A stretch of DNA of 64,000 nt from Bacteroidales bacterium UBA1392 (GTDB lineage Bacteria; Bacteroidota; Bacteroidia; Bacteroidales; UBA932): the NCBI GenBank assembly GCA_002305275.1, contig DBQO01000001.1, positions 59,716 to 123,715 of the forward strand. Reading direction: 5' to 3'. Both the position numbers and the translations under genes were made by a program. Below are positions 44,063-52,859 of this stretch, one piece after another (position 1 is the stretch's first letter; each line of letters starts with the position of its first letter). Below the pieces are notes generated by a model, which saw nothing but the letters and a program-made list of their open reading frames with translations, searched no databases and was not told the DNA's origin.

Positions 44063-45159
44063 TTTACATTTATGCAGCAGCATTAAGTAAACTTTTTGCC
44101 TACAAGCCGGCTGTTGCTCTCCAACTCATAGAAAGGGTGGGCGAGATTGGCGCAATATTTAAACTCAACAAAAAAGAACTCGGTGAGGTACTCCCCTTTG
44201 ATAAGGAAATGGTTGCGGCTCTTACCGACCCGGCACTTCTTGATTGGGCTCAGAAAGAGATAGACTGGGCACGCGCTAACGGAGTGCAAACACTCTACAT
44301 AACCGATCAGCACTACCCTTATAGGCTGAGAGAGTGTTATGATGCCCCTATCCTGCTCTATTATAAGGGAAATGCGGACCTTAACGCACGCAGGGTAATC
44401 TCTGTAGTAGGCACGCGCAAGGCCTCTTACTACGGAAAGAGCAGTTGCAGGAAGGTGATCGAAGAACTCGCCTCAACCGGCAAACCCTTGGTGATAAGCG
44501 GGCTGGCATATGGTATAGATGCAACGGCACATCGCGCAGCAATGGAGTACGGACTTCCTACCATAGGTGTTATGGCCACCGGTATAGACACCATCTATCC
44601 ACCGCAGCATAGGGCCCTGGCGGAAGAGCTGCTGGAAAAGGGAGGCATAATCACCGATTTCTACCGGGGCAGCCGGAGCATAAAGGTCAATTTCATCAAG
44701 AGGAACCGAATCATCGCAGGTATGGCGGATGCCGTACTGCTTGGGGAGTGTTATTCCAAAGGTGGCGGACTTATAACTACCTCCCTTGCATCATCTTACT
44801 CACGCGAAGTATTTGCAATACCCGGACGCATCGGAGACGATTCCTTTGAGGGGTGTAATACCCTAATTGAAAGGGAGAGTGCGAGAATAGTCACCAATCC
44901 CGGTACAATCAGCGCATCGATGGGATGGAGAGAGAGGAGACTACGTCCAAAAGCCTCTGCAGGCGATCTATTCTATGGAATTACGAGCAGTAACTCGCGT
45001 GCAATACTCAGCGCACTTAAAGCAAGAGATTTTTTGACGGCAGAAGAAATTGAGGAACGCACAGGCATTTCACTTCGTGAACTCTCTACCGAACTCCTTC
45101 AACTCGAGATCATGGGGAAAATAGTACAGATTATGGGAAACAAGTATTCTATTGCTTGA
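44050..45159 (+). CDS. dprA: DNA processing protein DprA/Smf
   Basis: 369 aa. N-terminal SAM-like region, Rossmann-like core with VVGTRKASYYGKSSCRKVI, ISGLAYGIDATAHRAAM and GVMATGIDTIYPPQHRALA, then KRNRIIAGMADAVLL. The last ~60 residues form a DprA winged-helix domain (LKARDFLTAEEIEERTGI). It loads RecA on incoming ssDNA in transformation. The chosen start (MEYDFYIYAAAL) lies inside the right arm of a strong inverted repeat; a later start is possible but would remove conserved-looking residues. Confidence 0.94.
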   Translation: MEYDFYIYAAALSKLFAYKPAVALQLIERVGEIGAIFKLNKKELGEVLPFDKEMVAALTDPALLDWAQKEIDWARANGVQTLYITDQHYPYRLRECYDAPILLYYKGNADLNARRVISVVGTRKASYYGKSSCRKVIEELASTGKPLVISGLAYGIDATAHRAAMEYGLPTIGVMATGIDTIYPPQHRALAEELLEKGGIITDFYRGSRSIKVNFIKRNRIIAGMADAVLLGECYSKGGGLITTSLASSYSREVFAIPGRIGDDSFEGCNTLIERESARIVTNPGTISASMGWRERRLRPKASAGDLFYGITSSNSRAILSALKARDFLTAEEIEERTGISLRELSTELLQLEIMGKIVQIMGNKYSIA

Positions 45160-45169
45160 TTATTTTCCA

Positions 45170-45177
45170 TAACTTTG
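45170..45177 (+). promoter_or_regulatory. -7 promoter box for tatD
   Basis: TAACTTTG (TAnnTTTG) with only 6 nt between it and the tatD ATG at 45184, so a transcript from it would be leaderless or nearly so. It starts 11 nt after the dprA stop. Confidence 0.5.
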
Positions 45178-45183
45178 TAGTTT

Positions 45184-45957
45184 ATGATGGAATTTATAGA
45201 CACTCACGCACATCTATACGACGAGGCATTCAGCGATGATATTCTGCAGGTGATCCAACGGATGGAGGAGGCCGGCGTGAGCCACTGCATACTTCCGGGG
45301 ATAGACATCTCTGTATACGATGCGATGATTTCGCTCTCCGGTAGCCGTCCGGACCTTTTCTCACCCTGCATCGGACTACATCCTACCTCCGTTGGTGAGA
45401 ATTGGGAGAGGGAGCTTGCTTTCGTCAAAGAGCATGCAAGTGAGCGCTGTTTCGCGGCCATCGGAGAAATAGGTATTGACAAGTATTGGTCAACCGACTA
45501 CCTCGGGCAGCAAATGAGGGTTTTTGCCGAGCAACTGGAGCTTGCTGCCGAACTTGACCTTCCGGTAATCATTCACTTGAGAAATTCCACCGAAGAGATA
45601 TTCAAAGTATTCTCGGAGGTGAGAGGAATACCCCTCAAAGGTGTGTTTCATGCCTTTTCAGGAAGCTACGAAACTTATCAAAGGATTCTTCGGCATGGAG
45701 ACTTCAAAATAGGTATCGGGGGTGTTTCAACCTACAAAAATGCAGGCCTGGCAGTCACACTTGAGAAGGTCTCAATCGATGATATCGTGCTGGAAACCGA
45801 CTCTCCATGGCTAACTCCGGTCCCTTTCCGCGGCAAACGCAACGAAAGTTCTTACCTGATTCACATTGCAGCCAATATTGCCGCGATACAGGGCATTCCT
45901 ATGGAAACTGTAGCTACCATCACCACAAATAACGCAAGAAAACTCTTTTCATTATGA
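45184..45957 (+). CDS. tatD: TatD family 3'-5' DNase
   Basis: 257 aa. Metal-binding FIDTHAHLYDEAFSDD at the N-terminus, GEIGIDKYW, VIIHLRNSTEEIF, GVFHAFSGSYETY and LETDSPWLTPVPFRGKRN are the TatD signatures in order. Two adjacent ATGs are possible starts. It is a metal-dependent exonuclease linked to DNA repair. The stop overlaps the asparaginase start by 4 nt. Confidence 0.95.
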   Translation: MMEFIDTHAHLYDEAFSDDILQVIQRMEEAGVSHCILPGIDISVYDAMISLSGSRPDLFSPCIGLHPTSVGENWERELAFVKEHASERCFAAIGEIGIDKYWSTDYLGQQMRVFAEQLELAAELDLPVIIHLRNSTEEIFKVFSEVRGIPLKGVFHAFSGSYETYQRILRHGDFKIGIGGVSTYKNAGLAVTLEKVSIDDIVLETDSPWLTPVPFRGKRNESSYLIHIAANIAAIQGIPMETVATITTNNARKLFSL

Positions 45958-46988
45958 GCCAATCTATACTTTTGATCTATACAGGAGGCACTATCGGAAT
46001 GAAACAGGATCCGGAAACCTTGCTTCTCAAACCCTTCAACTTCGGACTCATCACCGAGGAGGTCCCCGAACTTAAAAAATTCGGTTACCGGATTGTCTCT
46101 CACTCCTTTAATCCGGTCATCGACTCGTCGGACGTAAGTATACCTTTCTGGCAGGAGCTTGCAACCCTAATTTATGACAACTACGACAAGTATGACGGGT
46201 TTGTAATACTACATGGTACGGACACAATGGCATACTCCGCGTCAGCACTGAGTTTCATGCTGGACAGACTTGACAAACCTGTAGTATTTACCGGAAGTCA
46301 GCTACCAATCGGAATGCTGCGCACGGATGGCAAGGAAAACCTTATCTCATCGATAGAACTGGCCGCTGCCATGGATAGTGACGGTCACGCCTTGGTACCG
46401 GAGGTGTGCATCTATTTTGACAGTTATCTCTACCGAGGCAATCGTACCACAAAATACAATGCTGAAAACTTCAAGGCATTTCGCTCGGCCAATTATCCGG
46501 TACTTGCAGAAGCCGGTATTCATATCAGATACTATAGGGAATATGTCCACTATCCTGAAAAATGGGGTGAAGGCTTACGCCTATATACCGAAATGGAGAC
46601 CAATGTTGCAATCCTCAAGATTTTTCCGGGTATCACACCGGCTTATGTAGAGGCGGTACTTAACACAAAGGGACTCAGGGCAGTGGTCCTAGAAAGTTTC
46701 GGCAGCGGAAATGCCCCCTCTATGGAGTGGTTCGGAAAATTATTGTCCGAAAGTGTCTCAAGGGGTGTGCTCATCGTCAATGTAACCCAGTGTCATGCCG
46801 GAAGTGTAGATATGTCGGCCTATGCCAATGGAGCCTTTCTCATGGAGTGCGGACTTATCAGCGGATATGATATGACCACCGAGGCGGCTGTTACCAAATT
46901 GTTCCATCTTTTGGGCAGGTTTTCTGATAATGAAGAGGTGAAATCGTATATGAAGAGGCCATTAAAAGGAGAATTTTCAAATAAATGA
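45954..46988 (+). CDS. ansA: Type I (cytoplasmic) L-asparaginase
   Basis: 344 aa. The two asparaginase signatures are IYTGGTIGMKQD with the nucleophile Thr near residue 11 and VILHGTDTMAYSAS near residue 85. No signal peptide, so cytoplasmic. It hydrolyses asparagine to aspartate and ammonia. Overlaps tatD by ATGA. Confidence 0.95.
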   Translation: MSQSILLIYTGGTIGMKQDPETLLLKPFNFGLITEEVPELKKFGYRIVSHSFNPVIDSSDVSIPFWQELATLIYDNYDKYDGFVILHGTDTMAYSASALSFMLDRLDKPVVFTGSQLPIGMLRTDGKENLISSIELAAAMDSDGHALVPEVCIYFDSYLYRGNRTTKYNAENFKAFRSANYPVLAEAGIHIRYYREYVHYPEKWGEGLRLYTEMETNVAILKIFPGITPAYVEAVLNTKGLRAVVLESFGSGNAPSMEWFGKLLSESVSRGVLIVNVTQCHAGSVDMSAYANGAFLMECGLISGYDMTTEAAVTKLFHLLGRFSDNEEVKSYMKRPLKGEFSNK

Positions 46989-47085
46989 ATTGTTATTAAA
47001 AAAAAATAACTAAATTGCGCGATATTTTACTAGTCGAAGAATATAACTTTAATAAATCGTTTAATAATCAATTAAAACAGAACTT

Positions 47086-47889
47086 ATGAAAAAATTTTTC
47101 ATGTTTTTGGCAGTTCTCGGCCTAATGACCGTATCTGCACAATTCCAGGTAGCTTATGCACAGGAAGAGACTCCTGAAGTTACTACAGAAGATGTTCAGG
47201 CAGCTCCTGAAGTTGATGAAGAAGAAATCGTTGACCCCTTTGCTGCAGGTGCGTCTGACCAGCCTATGCACCAGGCCCTCAAACAGAAATTCATTGAAGG
47301 TGGCCCCGGTTTTATGGCAACAATTCTGTTGTGTCTTATCTTCGGTCTTGCTATCGCTATTGAGAGGATCATCACACTGAGTCTTGCACAGACAGACACC
47401 AAGAAGCTTATCGCCAATGTAGACAAAGCTCTCAAAGAGGGTGGTATTGAAAAGGCAAAAGACGTATGCCGCAATACTCGCGGTCCTGTTGCAAGCATTT
47501 TCTATCAGGGTCTTCTTCGCGCTGACCAGGGTCTTGAAACAGTTGAGAAGACTGTTACCTCATACGGTTCAGTACAGATGGGTCAGCTTGAAAGTGGTCT
47601 TTCATGGATAACACTCTTCATTGCTATCGCTCCGATGTTGGGATTCCTTGGTACAGTTGTCGGTCTGGTTATGGCATTTGACGCTATCGAGGTTGCTGGT
47701 GACATCTCTCCGGCACTTGTAGCACACGGTATGAAGGTTGCGTTGATTACTACTATCGGTGGTCTTATCGTTGCCATTATCCTCCAATTGTTCTACAACT
47801 ATTTGATTGCAAAGGTTGAATCCATCGTAGTTCAGATGGAAGATGCCTCCATTACTCTGGTTGACCTCTTGGTAAAACATCAGAAATAG
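47086..47889 (+). CDS. exbB: ExbB/TolQ-type proton channel subunit
   Basis: 267 aa. A signal-peptide-like start (FFMFLAVLGLMTVSA) and an acidic Glu/Pro stretch precede the MotA/TolQ/ExbB domain, with three transmembrane helices (MATILLCLIFGLAIAIERII; WITLFIAIAPMLGFLGTVVG; ALITTIGGLIVAIILQLFY). GTVVGLVMAF is the family core. With the ExbD proteins it uses the proton motive force to energise TonB. TAACTTTA at 47044-47051 is a weak promoter candidate. First gene of a four-gene set. Confidence 0.94.
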   Translation: MKKFFMFLAVLGLMTVSAQFQVAYAQEETPEVTTEDVQAAPEVDEEEIVDPFAAGASDQPMHQALKQKFIEGGPGFMATILLCLIFGLAIAIERIITLSLAQTDTKKLIANVDKALKEGGIEKAKDVCRNTRGPVASIFYQGLLRADQGLETVEKTVTSYGSVQMGQLESGLSWITLFIAIAPMLGFLGTVVGLVMAFDAIEVAGDISPALVAHGMKVALITTIGGLIVAIILQLFYNYLIAKVESIVVQMEDASITLVDLLVKHQK

Positions 47890-47951
47890 TCCATCCTTGG
47901 ACCGATCAAATAATGTAAAACAATTATTAACAACGAATTAATCATTCTATT

Positions 47952-48368
47952 ATGAAATATACAAAGTATTTCCAATACTTGCTGTTTGCCGTTTCGATAG
48001 TGTTGATAGTTGTCTTCTATTTGACCCAGACCGCGTCAATGGATGACAAAATACTCGACGCCAATCTGATTTGGGCATACGTGCTTGTAGCTATCGCAGC
48101 AATCCTTGCAGTGATTTTCCCTCTTGCAAAGGCTTTCAAGACCAAGAAGGGTATTCTAAGGCTTCTTGTTGTGGTAGCAGGTGTGGTAGTATTGGTTGGT
48201 GGTGCCTACCTGCTTGCTCCGGGTACCCCTATTGACCTGACTTTTGAGGTTCCCGATCGTACCTTCAAATTAACCGATACTGCATTGTTTGTTACTTACG
48301 CTCTTATTGGGGCTTCCATTATTGCACTTCTATGGAGTGCCATTCGTAATTCAACAATTAAAAAGTAA
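47952..48368 (+). CDS. Four-helix membrane protein of the ExbBD locus
   Basis: 138 aa. Four predicted transmembrane helices: YLLFAVSIVLIVVFYL, LIWAYVLVAIAAILAVIFPL, LLVVVAGVVVLVGGAYLL and ALFVTYALIGASIIALLWSA. I do not recognise a named family. It sits between exbB and the first exbD gene, as small membrane proteins do in other Bacteroidota ExbBD loci, so an accessory role in the Ton motor is possible but unproven. Confidence 0.75.
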   Translation: MKYTKYFQYLLFAVSIVLIVVFYLTQTASMDDKILDANLIWAYVLVAIAAILAVIFPLAKAFKTKKGILRLLVVVAGVVVLVGGAYLLAPGTPIDLTFEVPDRTFKLTDTALFVTYALIGASIIALLWSAIRNSTIKK

Positions 48369-48373
48369 TCAAG

Positions 48374-48961
48374 ATGGCAGCACCCAGAAAGACACCCGAA
48401 ATTAATGGCGGTTCTATGGCTGACATCTCCTTCTTGATGTTGATATTCTTCTTGATGGTGAGTACCATGGATAAAGAGGAAGGTATATCGAGACGTCTCC
48501 CGGTTATGCCTCCTCCTGATATGAAGGTGGAAGACCAGAAGGTCAACCGTCGTAATATCATCCAGGTGAAGGTGAATGCTCAGGATAGACTTTTCGCAGG
48601 AAATGAGATCCTTGATATCACCCAACTCAAGAACAAGATCAAGGAGTTTATGACCAATCCCCACAATGATCCCAATCTTCCTGATAAGGAGATGATTTTC
48701 ATTGAGGGATATGGTGACTGCCTCGTATCCAAAGGTGTGATTTCTCTGCAGAATGACCGTGGCACAAGCTACTCCAAATACATCGAAGTACAGAATGAGT
48801 TGATCCGTGCCGTGAATGAGCTTCGTGATGAATGGTCTATGGCCAACTATGGCAGGAAATACTCCAGGCTCAATGATGAGCAACAGACCATAGTGCGCAA
48901 GGCTGTTCCGCAGAATATCTCAGAGGCAGAGCCTAAGGATGTAACCAAGAGAAGACGTTAA
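48374..48961 (+). CDS. exbD: ExbD/TolR family protein (first copy)
   Basis: 195 aa. N-terminal transmembrane helix with the functional Asp: GGSMADISFLMLIFFLMVST. The periplasmic part is longer than usual (~150 residues) and includes RRNIIQVKVNAQDRLFAG, then an unusual C-terminal extension ending in KRRR. The Asp is retained, so it can take part in proton transfer with ExbB. 5 nt after the small membrane protein, 12 nt before the second copy. Confidence 0.92.
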   Translation: MAAPRKTPEINGGSMADISFLMLIFFLMVSTMDKEEGISRRLPVMPPPDMKVEDQKVNRRNIIQVKVNAQDRLFAGNEILDITQLKNKIKEFMTNPHNDPNLPDKEMIFIEGYGDCLVSKGVISLQNDRGTSYSKYIEVQNELIRAVNELRDEWSMANYGRKYSRLNDEQQTIVRKAVPQNISEAEPKDVTKRRR

Positions 48962-48973
48962 GGAGGATTTATT

Positions 48974-49453
48974 ATGTCAAAATTCGTAGATAAAGGTAAA
49001 AAAGAAACGCCAGGTATCAGTACCGCGTCACTTCCCGATATTGTGTTCATGATTTTGATGTTCTTTATGGTATCCGTTAGTATGCGTCAGACAGACCGTA
49101 AGGTTATGGTATCCCTTCCAGGAGCTTCGGAAGTTGCTAAACTGGAGAGAAAAGACCTTGCATCTTACATCTACATCGGTACACCTACCCTCCAATATCA
49201 GAGTCTCTATGGTACTGAATCACAAATCCAGCTAAACGATGCTTTTCGTAGCATAGAGGATATACGTGACTTCATCGCATCAGAGCGTGAATCTATCAGT
49301 GAGGCAGATCGTCAGAACATGACAGTATCCATAAAAGCCGACGAAAATACCCGTATGGGTATTATCACAGACGTTAAGCAAGAACTTCGTCGTTGTTCGG
49401 CTCTAAGAATAATGTATGGCGCACGTAAAGTCAGCGCTTTCAGCGCCCACTAA
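48974..49453 (+). CDS. ExbD/TolR family protein (second copy)
   Basis: 159 aa. The transmembrane segment SLPDIVFMILMFFMVSVSM keeps the conserved Asp. The periplasmic domain ends SIKADENTRMGIITDVKQEL, a typical ExbD/TolR end, before a short tail. Two ExbD paralogues of different size in tandem are common in Bacteroidota and suggest a hetero-oligomer. A hairpin (49469-49502) follows. Confidence 0.92.
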   Translation: MSKFVDKGKKETPGISTASLPDIVFMILMFFMVSVSMRQTDRKVMVSLPGASEVAKLERKDLASYIYIGTPTLQYQSLYGTESQIQLNDAFRSIEDIRDFIASERESISEADRQNMTVSIKADENTRMGIITDVKQELRRCSALRIMYGARKVSAFSAH

Positions 49454-49468
49454 GAATTATCTATTTTA

Positions 49469-49502
49469 CAAGCAAAGGGTGGCCAAGTGTCACCCTTTCT
49501 TG
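49469..49502 (+). terminator. Hairpin after the exbB-exbD operon
   Basis: AAAGGGTG (49474-49481), a 9-nt loop and CACCCTTT (49491-49498) form an 8-bp stem, extended by CAAG/CTTG across a bulged C. No long T-run follows on the plus strand, so termination strength is uncertain. Confidence 0.55.
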
Positions 49503-49528
49503 TATGAAACATGAAGTAATATAGAAAA

Positions 49529-50770
49529 ATGAAAAACATCTTTATTTTTATTCTTACCCTGCTTGTGGCCACATCCTGCAGTGAGAAAAAAGCCAAGTAT
49601 GTATTCTTCTTTATTGGGGACGGTATGGGATTCTCGCATGTGGCAGTAACGGAGGCATTCAAAGCTGTTGAAAAGGGTGAAATGGGGAGCGAACCCCTTA
49701 CCTTCTCACAATTCCCTGTAATGGGTATGGCCACCACTTACTCAGCCAGTAATTTCATTACATGCTCATCGGCTGCCGGGACAGCTCTTTCCGCAGGTAC
49801 TAAAACAAATAACGGTATGCTTGGAGTAACTCCCGACACTACAAGCGTTACGGCAATCTCATACAAATTTCACGATGCGGGACGAAAAGTAGGTATTATG
49901 AGTACCGTAACGATTGATCATGCAACTCCCGGAGCATTCTATGCCCATAACCCCTCAAGGAGCGATTACTATGCAATAGCAAAGGAGTTGCCTGAGACAG
50001 GTTTCGAGTTTTTCGGCGGAGGCGGTTTTGCCAAGCCATTGGGCAAAGAGGATTCAGAGCGTTCCATCTATGAGATAGTGGCTGAAAAGGGCTACACCGT
50101 TTCTTATGGCATGGAGGATTATCTTGCGCAGAAAGAGAGTGCGAAAAAAATAATCATGCTCCAAGAGAAAGGCAAGGAGAATAATATACTTCCCTACATG
50201 AAAGATGTTAAGGAAGGCGATTTGACACTGGCTCAAGTGGTTGATGCAGCAATAAAATTCCTTGAGAACGACAAGGGCTTTTTCATCATGGCCGAAGGGG
50301 GTAAAATCGATTGGGCTGCCCATTCAAACGACCTTGCCAATACCATTTTCGAAACACTCGATTTCGATGCCGCAGTAGAGGTAGCATATAGGTTTTATCA
50401 ACAGCATCCCGATGAAACACTCATCGTTGTGACAGCAGATCACGAGACAGGTGGAATTGCACTTGGTAATAAGACAGGTTACAATTTTGATCTTACCATC
50501 GTCAAAGAAATTTTCGATGATCTCAAAAAAGGAGAGAACAAAGAAGAGGTTGTGAGCGGAGAGACTCCTGATGTCTTCAGCTACATGTCAGAAAAAGAGG
50601 TTATATACTATGTGTCAGAGAAAGCAAATATAGGCTGGACCACTATGTCGCATACAGGCGGTGCGGTACCGGTATTTGCAATCGGAGCCGGAAGTTCGCT
50701 TTTCAGCGGGCGGATGGATAATACTGAAATACCCAAGAAAATCTGTGAAGCTGCCGGCATTAAATTCTGA
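49529..50770 (+). CDS. Alkaline phosphatase family lipoprotein
   Basis: 413 aa. Signal peptide with lipobox (LLVATSC). AP-fold metal motifs: FFIGDGMGF (Asp ligand), ITCSSAAGTALSAGTKTNNG with the candidate nucleophile Ser in an SSA context instead of the usual DSA, MAEGGKIDWAAHSND, VVTADHETGG and the late TMSHTGGAVPVFAIG. Fewer than 420 residues makes it compact. It should hydrolyse phosphomonoesters at the cell envelope. No Pho box was recognised upstream. Confidence 0.93.
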   Translation: MKNIFIFILTLLVATSCSEKKAKYVFFFIGDGMGFSHVAVTEAFKAVEKGEMGSEPLTFSQFPVMGMATTYSASNFITCSSAAGTALSAGTKTNNGMLGVTPDTTSVTAISYKFHDAGRKVGIMSTVTIDHATPGAFYAHNPSRSDYYAIAKELPETGFEFFGGGGFAKPLGKEDSERSIYEIVAEKGYTVSYGMEDYLAQKESAKKIIMLQEKGKENNILPYMKDVKEGDLTLAQVVDAAIKFLENDKGFFIMAEGGKIDWAAHSNDLANTIFETLDFDAAVEVAYRFYQQHPDETLIVVTADHETGGIALGNKTGYNFDLTIVKEIFDDLKKGENKEEVVSGETPDVFSYMSEKEVIYYVSEKANIGWTTMSHTGGAVPVFAIGAGSSLFSGRMDNTEIPKKICEAAGIKF

Positions 50771-50778
50771 TTTCCTAC

Positions 50779-50811
50779 TTTTGGTAGTTTGTCATTGATT
50801 GTCTAACTTTG
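50779..50811 (+). promoter_or_regulatory. Promoter for asnS
   Basis: TTTG at 50779-50782 and TAACTTTG at 50804-50811 with a 21-nt spacer match the Bacteroidota pattern. The asnS ATG is 23 nt after the -7 box. Confidence 0.6.
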
Positions 50812-50834
50812 TCATTTTGATTATCAGAAAAGTA

Positions 50835-52220
50835 ATGAAAAGAACTAAAGTTATTAAATTGCTTCAACGGGAGCCCGGTGGTGATGTACTTGTAAAAGGC
50901 TGGGTTAGGACCAAACGAGGCAACAAAAACGTGACATTTATAGCTCTCAATGACGGGTCCACCATCCACAACATACAGATTGTCTGCGACACGGAGGCTT
51001 TTGACGAAGCACTGCTCAAGCAGGTTACGACAGGTGCCTGTATCTCCGTCAACGGAGAGCTTGTAGCATCCTTGGGCAGCGGACAAGCAGTTGAGATCCA
51101 GGCACGCCACATTGACCTCTTAGGTGCTGCCGACCCCGACATCTACCCGCTTCAGAAGAAGGGGCACAGTATGGAATTTTTGCGTGAGATAGCTCACCTG
51201 CGCCCTCGTACCAACACTTTCGGCGCCGTACTGCGAATCCGTCACGCAATGGCATTTGCAATCCACAAATTTTTCAATGATAAAGGGTTTTTCTATCTCC
51301 ACACTCCGATTATAACCAGCTCAGACTGCGAAGGTGCGGGCGAAATGTTCCATGTTACAACGCTTAATCTGGAAGATGTTCCCAAAAATGAAGATGGCAG
51401 TGTTAACTATGATGAGGACTTTTTCGGTCGACAGACATCTCTGACTGTAAGCGGGCAACTCGAAGGGGAACTTGGAGCTATGGCCCTGGGAGAGATTTAT
51501 ACCTTTGGTCCCACTTTTCGCGCTGAGAACTCCAATACTCCCCGCCACCTGGCCGAGTTCTGGATGATTGAGCCGGAAATGGCATTCTACGAGATAGAAG
51601 ATAATATGGATCTTGCAGAAGAGTTCATCAAGTATCTCGTACAGTATGCTCTTGACAATTGCAGAGAGGACCTCAACTTCCTAAATAACATGATTGACAA
51701 GGAGCTTATTTCCCGTCTTGAAAGTGTTGTAAACACAAAATTCGTACGCCTCTCCTACACCGAGGGTGTAGAAATTCTGGAAAAGTCAGGGGTGAAATTT
51801 GAGTTTCCCGTAGCCTGGGGCATTGACCTTCAGAGTGAACATGAGAGGTATCTTGTGGAGAAACACTTTAAGAAACCGGTTATCCTAACAAACTATCCCA
51901 AGGAGATAAAAGCTTTTTATATGAAGCTCAACGAGGATGGAAAGACGGTTAGGGCAATGGATGTGCTTTTTCCCAAGATAGGTGAAATTATTGGAGGCTC
52001 TCAAAGGGAGGAATCTCTGGAGAAACTCCAGCAAAGAATAGCGGAACTCGATATGGATCATTCCAATCTATGGTGGTATATCGATACCCGAAGGTTTGGC
52101 ACAGCTCCTCATAGCGGATTTGGGCTTGGATTTGAAAGGCTTCTGCTCTTTGTAACCGGTATGGCCAATATCAGGGATGTCATTCCATTCCCCAGAACTC
52201 CAAAGAACGCGGAATTTTAA
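50835..52220 (+). CDS. asnS: Asparaginyl-tRNA synthetase
   Basis: 461 aa from the ATG at 50835, since the extra 12 upstream codons overlap the promoter. OB-fold anticodon domain (VLVKGWVRTKRGNKNVTFIA), then a class II core: motif 1 around HTPIITSSDCEGAGEMF, motif 2 FGPTFRAENSNTPRHLAEFW, motif 3 GFGLGFERLLLFVTG. It charges tRNA-Asn directly. udk follows 18 nt later. Confidence 0.97.
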   Translation: MKRTKVIKLLQREPGGDVLVKGWVRTKRGNKNVTFIALNDGSTIHNIQIVCDTEAFDEALLKQVTTGACISVNGELVASLGSGQAVEIQARHIDLLGAADPDIYPLQKKGHSMEFLREIAHLRPRTNTFGAVLRIRHAMAFAIHKFFNDKGFFYLHTPIITSSDCEGAGEMFHVTTLNLEDVPKNEDGSVNYDEDFFGRQTSLTVSGQLEGELGAMALGEIYTFGPTFRAENSNTPRHLAEFWMIEPEMAFYEIEDNMDLAEEFIKYLVQYALDNCREDLNFLNNMIDKELISRLESVVNTKFVRLSYTEGVEILEKSGVKFEFPVAWGIDLQSEHERYLVEKHFKKPVILTNYPKEIKAFYMKLNEDGKTVRAMDVLFPKIGEIIGGSQREESLEKLQQRIAELDMDHSNLWWYIDTRRFGTAPHSGFGLGFERLLLFVTGMANIRDVIPFPRTPKNAEF

Positions 52221-52238
52221 CACAATAATATCAACATC

Positions 52239-52859
52239 ATGCTCATCATCGGTATAGCCGGTGGCACCGGCTCAGGCAAGACCACAGTAGTTAAGAAAAT
52301 CTCGGAGCGACTTCACAACAAGGTAGTTGTAATTCCCCAAGACTCCTATTACAAAGATCAAAGTCATCTGCCGATTGAGGAGCGCCAGGAGCTGAATTTT
52401 GATCATCCGGAGGCTATCGACTTTGAACTGCTCGTACAGCAGCTCAAAGAGCTCAAGGAGGGAAAAATAATAGATCAACCGGTCTACTCCTATATAACCT
52501 GCTCCAGATCAGCTACAGAGACGGTAAAAGTAGGTCCTGCTCCCGTAATCATAGTAGAAGGTATCCTTATATTCACCTGTAAGGAACTCCGTAAACTGAT
52601 GGATATAATGGTCTATGTTGATGCAGATGATGACGACCGTCTAATACGTGTTATTTCCAGGGATATCATGGAGAGAGGTAAAAGTGTGGAAAAGGTAATG
52701 GAGCGTTATCAAAAAACGGTTAAGCCTATGCACCTGCAATTTATAGCCCCCAGTAAACGCTACGCCGATATAATCGTACCTCAGGGTGGCCATAACAAGG
52801 TGGCAATTAACATATTAATCGCGACAATTGGGCAGGCGCTCGAAAACAATAACCAATGA
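52239..52859 (+). CDS. udk: Uridine kinase
   Basis: 206 aa. P-loop GIAGGTGSGKTTVVK at the N-terminus, QDSYYKDQSHL, NFDHPEAIDFELL and the R-rich lid DRLIRVISRDIMERGKS match uridine/cytidine kinase. It salvages uridine and cytidine to UMP and CMP. Overlaps the tonB-like gene by 4 nt. Confidence 0.96.
   Translation: MLIIGIAGGTGSGKTTVVKKISERLHNKVVVIPQDSYYKDQSHLPIEERQELNFDHPEAIDFELLVQQLKELKEGKIIDQPVYSYITCSRSATETVKVGPAPVIIVEGILIFTCKELRKLMDIMVYVDADDDDRLIRVISRDIMERGKSVEKVMERYQKTVKPMHLQFIAPSKRYADIIVPQGGHNKVAINILIATIGQALENNNQ

Noticed and set aside
46995..47012. Possible terminator after asparaginase (TTATT, A-run, AATAA)
   Set aside because: Only a 6-bp A/T stem with no U-run on the transcribed side; too weak to call.
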